NCBI GenBank assembly: GCA_033398695.1 | Contig: CM065804.1 | Span: 9,285,001-9,349,000 of the forward strand | Reading direction: 5' to 3' | Length of the DNA stretch: 64,000 nucleotides | DNA from: Orobanche coerulescens | Lineage: Eukaryota; Streptophyta; Magnoliopsida; Lamiales; Orobanchaceae | Shown: one piece after another, positions 58,413-64,000 of the stretch | Layout of the letters: every line of letters begins with the position of its first letter | How positions within the stretch are numbered: position 1 is the stretch's first letter | Program-made: the position numbers and the translations under genes | The notes under the pieces: generated by a model | What the model was told of the DNA's origin: nothing | The model's input: the letters and a program-made list of their open reading frames with translations, nothing else | Databases searched by the model: none

Positions 58413-60730
58413 TGTAACACCCCAAACTAGGCGGATATTACAGTGCCGTAGATCCCCAACTGGGACCCACCAGGCAAATGAAAATGAATGAATTACACAA
58501 GATAAATGCAGTACCGAACTACATTACAACAATAATTACTCCGATGAGGAGTTTAGTTACAACACACCAGGACAATACCGATTACTAGTGTATTTTATAT
58601 GAAGATAAAATACACAACACTGAATGAAACGGAGTATTCAAATGAAAGTCTGCAGCGGAAAATAAAGGACAATAACATGAATAACTGAAAGATCGGGGGC
58701 CCCTACTAGTATCACCGGGACTCCTCGACATCAACATGCTATTCCCGTGCGTTTGCCTTGCCATGACCTGAAAAACAAAATCCCCAAACGGGGTCAGTTA
58801 CAAAGAACAACAATCCTCAAGGGTTGAAAATACACAATCATGATTAACTGAAGTTATGAAATATTCTTAGTTATGAATTACGCTGAAGAGGAGTATCATA
58901 ATACGCCCGTAATGTTCTGTGCAAGTGTACAACACCCGTCTGTGTACCTAATTAGTCTCACGGTGTAACGCTTTCCCGTGTGCACGGTCTAATGTATCGG
59001 TGAACCCAATACATAACGATCGTGTGCCCGACTAAAAATTCCACACAGCCACACCCGGCCACGCAATATGAACCCAGAAGGTCATATGAACGAGAATGAC
59101 CATAATGAATATCAATGAATAATAATTAGACAAAGTCAAGAATGACTCACCGAGATGAGAGTAATAATGAAATGAATGATAGCTCAACGAAAAGATTGGA
59201 ACCGTCGTTCCTTATGACTGAAGTGATTAATTGACAATAACAAGTTTTAATATGATTAATACAATGATGAATGAGTTATGATTATGAATGATCAACAACA
59301 AAAGGTATGAATATCCTTTTAACCGAGTAAGAATTAACTTACTCAACAACGATGAAGAATGTCCGTCCACGAACAACGTCCTAATTGAGATATCGGTCGC
59401 TCGAACAACCTTGAATAAATATAATTACCAACAATCCGTTCAATATACGAATCAAACACGAATATAACGAACTCAAAACGTCGATACGATTAAACTAAGT
59501 CCATAGAGGCATTAAATCAAACACGTTGCGTCCAAACTCCGATTGTTTACAATCAAACCTCAGTATACCAATATCAAATCCCCCAAGAAGTGTTTCAAAC
59601 CAACAAAACATCTCCAATACGATCAATAATCCGATATGAATATCCAAAAACGTGATTATAACAACAATTAGTCGAAAATCCCCAATTCCAACTCGATATT
59701 CAAGGTGTTCTTGAATAATCCCTCAATAATCCAATGAATCCTTATACAAACTCATAATCATATACATATCCCTTCATATAACATGATTATAACGTCCAAA
59801 ACATCATATCTCAACACAAAATCGAAGTCCAAAGTGTTGAAGGAATTACCTCTTGAAGATCCAAGTACTTTAATCCGAAGAACACGCGTTAGATTGATTA
59901 TCCGGGCTTCACGATCGAAAGGAGATGAAGAAAATCAAACACTCAAATGATTTGTGAATGAAAAACCCTCCCTCAAGCTCTCTCTCTCGGTTGTAGGTGA
60001 AGAAAAGGGAGAGAAATGGGCTGAAATGCTGAAAAAACAAATTTAAAGGGGTTGACTACCCTGCCGGACACGGCCCGTGCCGATCGGCACGGTCGTGTCG
60101 CACAGCTGGCCGACAGGGACTCGACCGTGTCCTGCTTGACACGGTCGCGGCGCGGAGGGCCTTCCGATAGTGACCCGTCCGAATGACGGCATGACTCGGC
60201 CGTGTCCCGAACACGGTCGGGCGTGTCAGCGATCGGTTCAGCTTATCCGGAAGAGTTCGACTCGGCCGTGCTGCACGACACGGTCGGGTCTGTGATGTAA
60301 AACTTCGGCATTTCCGGACGAGTACGGCACGGGCCGTGTCGGACGACACGGCCGAGTTTGGTCGGCAGTGATCGGCCAATAACTGAAAAAAATGAGCGGG
60401 TGAGCTAAAACGACCATAACTCTCTCGTCCGGACTCCGATTGACTCACCGTTTGAACCATTGGAAAGTTAACTCGATGCTCTATAATATTGCAAAGATTT
60501 AGAATTTTTGGAGTTACCAAAAATTAATGGTGATCTAGCAAAGTCGAACTCATATGAGGAAAGTTGAAACAATGAACAATAACGATACACAACTCGAAGT
60601 TTTTCCGAACGGTGAATACGGTGAATGAACATGATTGATGAATGATTATAATTGAGTGAAAATCCACTGAGTGACAATCACTGAATGAAATTACTGAATG
60701 ATAATGACTGAATTACAACCGGGTATTACA
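58413..60730 (-). repeat. 3' LTR of the second Tekay-type element (2.32 kb)
   Basis: It runs from TGTAACACCCC to CGGGTATTACA and is clearly related to the LTR at 12520 in its U5 and outer U3 parts. A splice-donor match AAGAG|GTAATT is at 59851, and a TATA-like TTTAAAT on the minus strand lies near 60040. The palindrome array differs from the 12520 family. Confidence 0.85.
60055..60375. repeat. GC-rich array of GACACGGCCGTG-type palindromes in U3
   Basis: It lies where the related LTR at 12520 has TAGCGTGCGCTA words, about 15 bp upstream of the TATA-like box. The words include CGACACGGCCGAGT, also present in the copia leader at 47.86 kb. The minus-strand chance ORF (60056-60520) is a by-product. 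Confidence 0.75.
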
Positions 60731-60748
60731 TACACCCCCCCTTAAAAG
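60731..60748 (-). promoter_or_regulatory. Polypurine tract of the second Tekay-type element
   Basis: The same TTAAGGGGGGGTGTA context as at 14976-14993. Confidence 0.75.
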
Positions 60749-60764
60749 AGTTTCGTCCCCGAAA

Positions 60765-63700
60765 CTAAGGGTCAAATAACTCGGGATAACTCTCCCGCAT
60801 ACTATCGTCGGTTTCCCAAGTAGCCTCTTCGACTCCGTGTCTGGACCACTGAATCTTGACCAAAGGGATCGTCTTGTCCCTCAACTGTTTGATTCGCCGC
60901 TCCAATACTCGTACAGGACGCTCCTCGTACGAATGATCATCCGCGATCTCGATTTCGTCGAACTGAAGTATGTGACTCGGGTCGGCAACATACTTCCGCA
61001 ACTAAGAGACATGAAACACATTATGAATTCGGCTCAATGCCGGAGGCAAAGCCAATCGATAAGCTAACTCGCCTACTCGATTCAAAATTTCAAACGGTCC
61101 AATGAATCTAGGACTCAACTTCCCCCGTTTTCCAAAACGGAAAGTACCTCGACTTGGGGATACCTTGACCAACACGTGGTCACCCGTCCCGAACTCTAGT
61201 GGTCAACGACGATTATCTGCATATGATTTCTGTCGACTCTGAGCTGTCAACAAATGACTCTTGATCAAAGCTACCTTCTCTCGGGCGGCTATAAGCATAT
61301 CGGGCTCGGTGCCGATTGATTCTGACAAGTCATCCCAACACAAAGGAGATCGACAACGACGACCGTACAAGGCCTCGTAAGGTGCCATTCTAATGGAGGC
61401 ATGCCAACTATTATTATACGTGAACTCGACCAGTGGTAGTTGGGCTTCCCAATCGTCCTTCCAATCGAGGACGCATGCCCTCAACATGTCCTCTAATGTC
61501 TGAATAGTTCTCTCTGATTGTGCGTCGGACTGAGGATGAAAGGCGGTACTGAGATTGAGCTGAGTTCCCATAGCACGATGAACTGATTTCCAAAAATGAG
61601 ACACAAATCGTCCGTCACGATCGGAAACGATACTCTTAGGAGTACCGTGCTGTCTTACTATCTCCTTGATGAATAACTGGGCCAGTCTCTCGGGACCCCA
61701 CGTATCCTTGATCTCAAGGAAATGAGCTGATTTAGTTAAGCGGTCCACAATCACCCAGATCGTATTCATGCCACGACGACTCGTCGGCAAACTCGTGATG
61801 AAATCCATAGAAATGTATTCCCACTTCCACTCTGGAATAGGAAGAGGTTTTAACATACCTGTCGGTCGCTAATGTCCAATCTTGACTTGTTGACAGGTTA
61901 AGCATCTCGAAACAAATTCTGCGACTTCTCGCTTCATATTACTCCACCAGTAATTTGTTTCAAGTCCTTATACATCTTGCTAGACCCCGGATGAACAGAA
62001 TAAGGGTAGCATGAGCTTCTCTCAAAATCGAGTTTTTCAACTCGTCATTCGCCGGTATGCGCAACCGGTTCTTAAACCTCAAAAGTCCATCCTTGTGGAC
62101 CACGAATCCAGGTCTTTCCCCTGAGCCACATCTTCACGGATGTGCAACAATGAAGGGTCTGAACTCTGATTCTCCCTGATTGCATCCTCAAGAGATGATG
62201 AAATCTCTAACATACAAAGCTGTCCCTGAACTCGCTGAAGCCAGACCTCGGTCTCGGGTCTAAGGAATTCCTGTTGGAGCTCCTTCTGAACTGATAAACG
62301 AGCAAGCATCTGCTCCTGAACGGACTTACGACTCAAGGCGTCGGCGACAACGATCGCCTTCCCCGGGTGGTAAAGGATCTCGATATCATAATCTTTGATT
62401 AATTCCAACCACCGCATCTGTCGCATATTTAACTCCCTGTGAGTAAATATATACTTTAAACTTTTATGATCGGTGAATATCTGATAAGTGACGCCATAAA
62501 GGTAATGACGCCAAATCTTCAAAGCGAACACCACGGCTGCTAGCTCAAGGTCGTGTGTCGGATAATTAACCTCGTAAGGTCTCAACTGCCGTGAAGCATA
62601 GGCAATAACCTTCCCGTTCTGCATGAGTACACATCCGAGACCCTGTCCGGACGCATCACTATAAACCACAAATCCTTCCGTCCCCTGCGGCAAGGAAAGT
62701 ACAGGTGCTGACATTAACCGGGTCTTGAGTTCCTCAAAACTCCGTTGACACGCGTCGGACCACGTGTATTTCTTATCCTTCCGCAAAAGGTTCGTCAATG
62801 GTTGAGCAATTTTGGAAAATCCTTCCACAAACCTCCGATAATAACCGGCTAATCCGAGAAGGCTTCGGATTTCCTTAACATTCTTCGGAGGTAACCAATC
62901 CTGGATAGCCTCCGTCTTCTGAGGATCAACACGCACCCCTTCTGATGAAATTACATGTCCGAGAAACGTCACTTCGGACATCCAGAACTCACATTTGGAA
63001 AACTTTCCATAAAGTTGCTCTCGTCTCAGCACGTCGAGAACCTGATGAAGGTGAACCTCGTGTTCCTCTCGGTTACGAGAATAAAACAAACTGTCGTCGA
63101 TGAAGACAACAACAAACTGATCCAAAAAGTCGATGAAAACCCGATTCATTAGCTCCATGAATACCGCAGTTGCAATATTTAGCCCGAACGGCATAACTAC
63201 GAACTCATAATGACCATAGCCTGTACGAAACGCTGTCCTCGCGATATCCGACTCTCGAATCCGCAACTGGTGATATCCAGATCTTAAGTCGATCCTGGAA
63301 ACTACTGAGGCTCCCTGAAGTTGATCTAAAAGATCATCAATACGGGGTAAGGGATACTACTCTTGATCATCACCCTGTTCAACTCCTGGTAATTAATACA
63401 TACACGAGACGAGACATCCTTCTCCTTGACAGATCACACTGGTGCTCCTCACGGGGACGCAAACGATCGAAGATAACCTTCCTCGAACTATTCCTCAAGT
63501 TGAATCTTCAACTCCTGCGTTCTGGTCGGGGCCATCCGATACGGTGCCTTCGATAAAGGGGACATACCGGTTCCAACTCACTCCTGAATTCCACTACTCT
63601 ATGTGAAGGCAACCAGATAACTCGTCTGGAAATACATCATCAATCGATGACAATGATACCCCGAATGATTGAACACTTCGATTGCCCTAGAATGGTCAAT

Positions 63701-64000
63701 CGATAAAAAGAGATACCAATAATGATTGAACAACTCGATTGCCTTAGAAAGGCCAATCGATGAAGATGATACAATGAATGTTTGAATAACTCGATTGCCT
63801 TTGAAAGGCCAATCGATGAAAATGATACAATGAATGATTGAATGACTCGATTGTCTTTGAAAGGCCAATCGATGAAAATGATACAATGAATGATTGAATA
63901 GTTCGATTGCGGAATTTCTCTGCTTTCGTCATAATAATACTTCTTCTGGAACAACGGGGGTTACTTCCCTGAAACACACATTCGACAACCAACGACGGAA
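60765..64000 (-). pseudogene. Tekay-type pol, partial and broken
   Basis: From the right: the end of the protease domain (ECVFQGSNP); a 56-bp tandem repeat replacing the linker; RT (VVVFIDDSL near 63100) and RNase H in the frame 63266-62079; integrase 61856-61203; chromodomain 61001-60765. Stops are TAG near 61873, TGA at 61203 and TAG near 61004. Frameshifts lie near 63350 and 62105, and the 63380-63600 stretch is heavily mutated. The polyprotein is otherwise collinear with 15010-19735. Confidence 0.83.
63640..63910. repeat. 56-bp tandem repeat with internal hairpin, inside pol
   Basis: About four and a half units. The CGATTG marker recurs at 63679, 63736, 63792, 63848 and 63904, spacings 57, 56, 56 and 56. 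Each unit contains CGATTG-CCTTT-GAAAGG-CAATCG, an inverted repeat. All three minus-strand frames stay largely open across it. It replaces the protease-RT linker seen at 17880-18000. Confidence 0.85.

Larger units (their letters stand above)
58413..64000 (-). mobile_element. Second Tekay-type chromovirus, 3' part, runs off the right edge
   Basis: It contains a 3' LTR (58413-60730), polypurine tract and the C-terminal two thirds of pol on the minus strand. The left flank is TTGAT (58408-58412); the matching TSD must lie beyond 64000. It inserted just upstream of the GRF gene start (58358). Confidence 0.85.

Overview
The window is transposon-packed, non-genic DNA from a flowering plant, most likely a eudicot. 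It contains Ty1/copia and Ty3/gypsy chromovirus polyproteins with plant-type motifs, tRNA-iMet primer sites, and a Mutator-like (MULE) gene with plant introns. The species cannot be named from the sequence alone. Most of the window can be unpacked into nested insertions whose 5-bp target site duplications (TSDs) are readable by eye.

Layout: (1) 1-8585 is the 3' two thirds of a Sirevirus (SIRE)-type copia element: broken gag-pol, three polypurine-like sites, a second large ORF with its own TATA box, and the 3' LTR. (2) 8586-9041, 11324-12519 and 26337-26626 are pieces of an old gypsy LTR region, split by two insertions. (3) 9042-11323 is an unusual element made of two ~1.02 kb LTR-like arms in inverted orientation (TSD TCATC). 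(4) 12520-26336 is a rearranged Tekay/Del-type chromovirus on the minus strand, with three LTRs and an inverted pol piece (TSD CTAAT). (5) 26627-27178 holds a TA repeat, a Stowaway-like MITE and unassigned sequence. (6) 27179-55163 is one large copia element on the minus strand (TSD ACTGA). Its 3' LTR is split by a non-coding gypsy-type element at 28226-36889 (TSD CACTG/TACTG). Its protease region is split by a second copy of the same copia family at 40590-50149 (TSD GCAGG). (7) 55169-58412 is a MULE-derived island: a transposase-related gene without its catalytic core, and a convergent, intact two-exon GRF zinc-finger gene, the only intact gene in the window. (8) 58413-64000 is the 3' part of another Tekay-type element, running off the right edge.

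Cross-cutting signals matter more than single genes. CpG-rich arrays of short palindromic motifs sit about 10-20 bp upstream of the TATA box in several diverged LTR families, and one motif vocabulary is shared between a gypsy LTR and a copia leader. The Tekay-type LTRs carry a consensus 5' splice site about 175 bp downstream of the TATA box, with a consensus acceptor one base before the gag start. This implies a leader intron that would remove the primer binding site. All ten nonsense codons checked in the Tekay pol copies fit C-to-T change at CAG, CAA or CGA. Differences between near-identical copia copies cluster at CTG/CAG versus CG swaps, which may be base-calling artefacts at methylated motifs.

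No rRNA or tRNA genes, CRISPR arrays or organelle DNA were seen.
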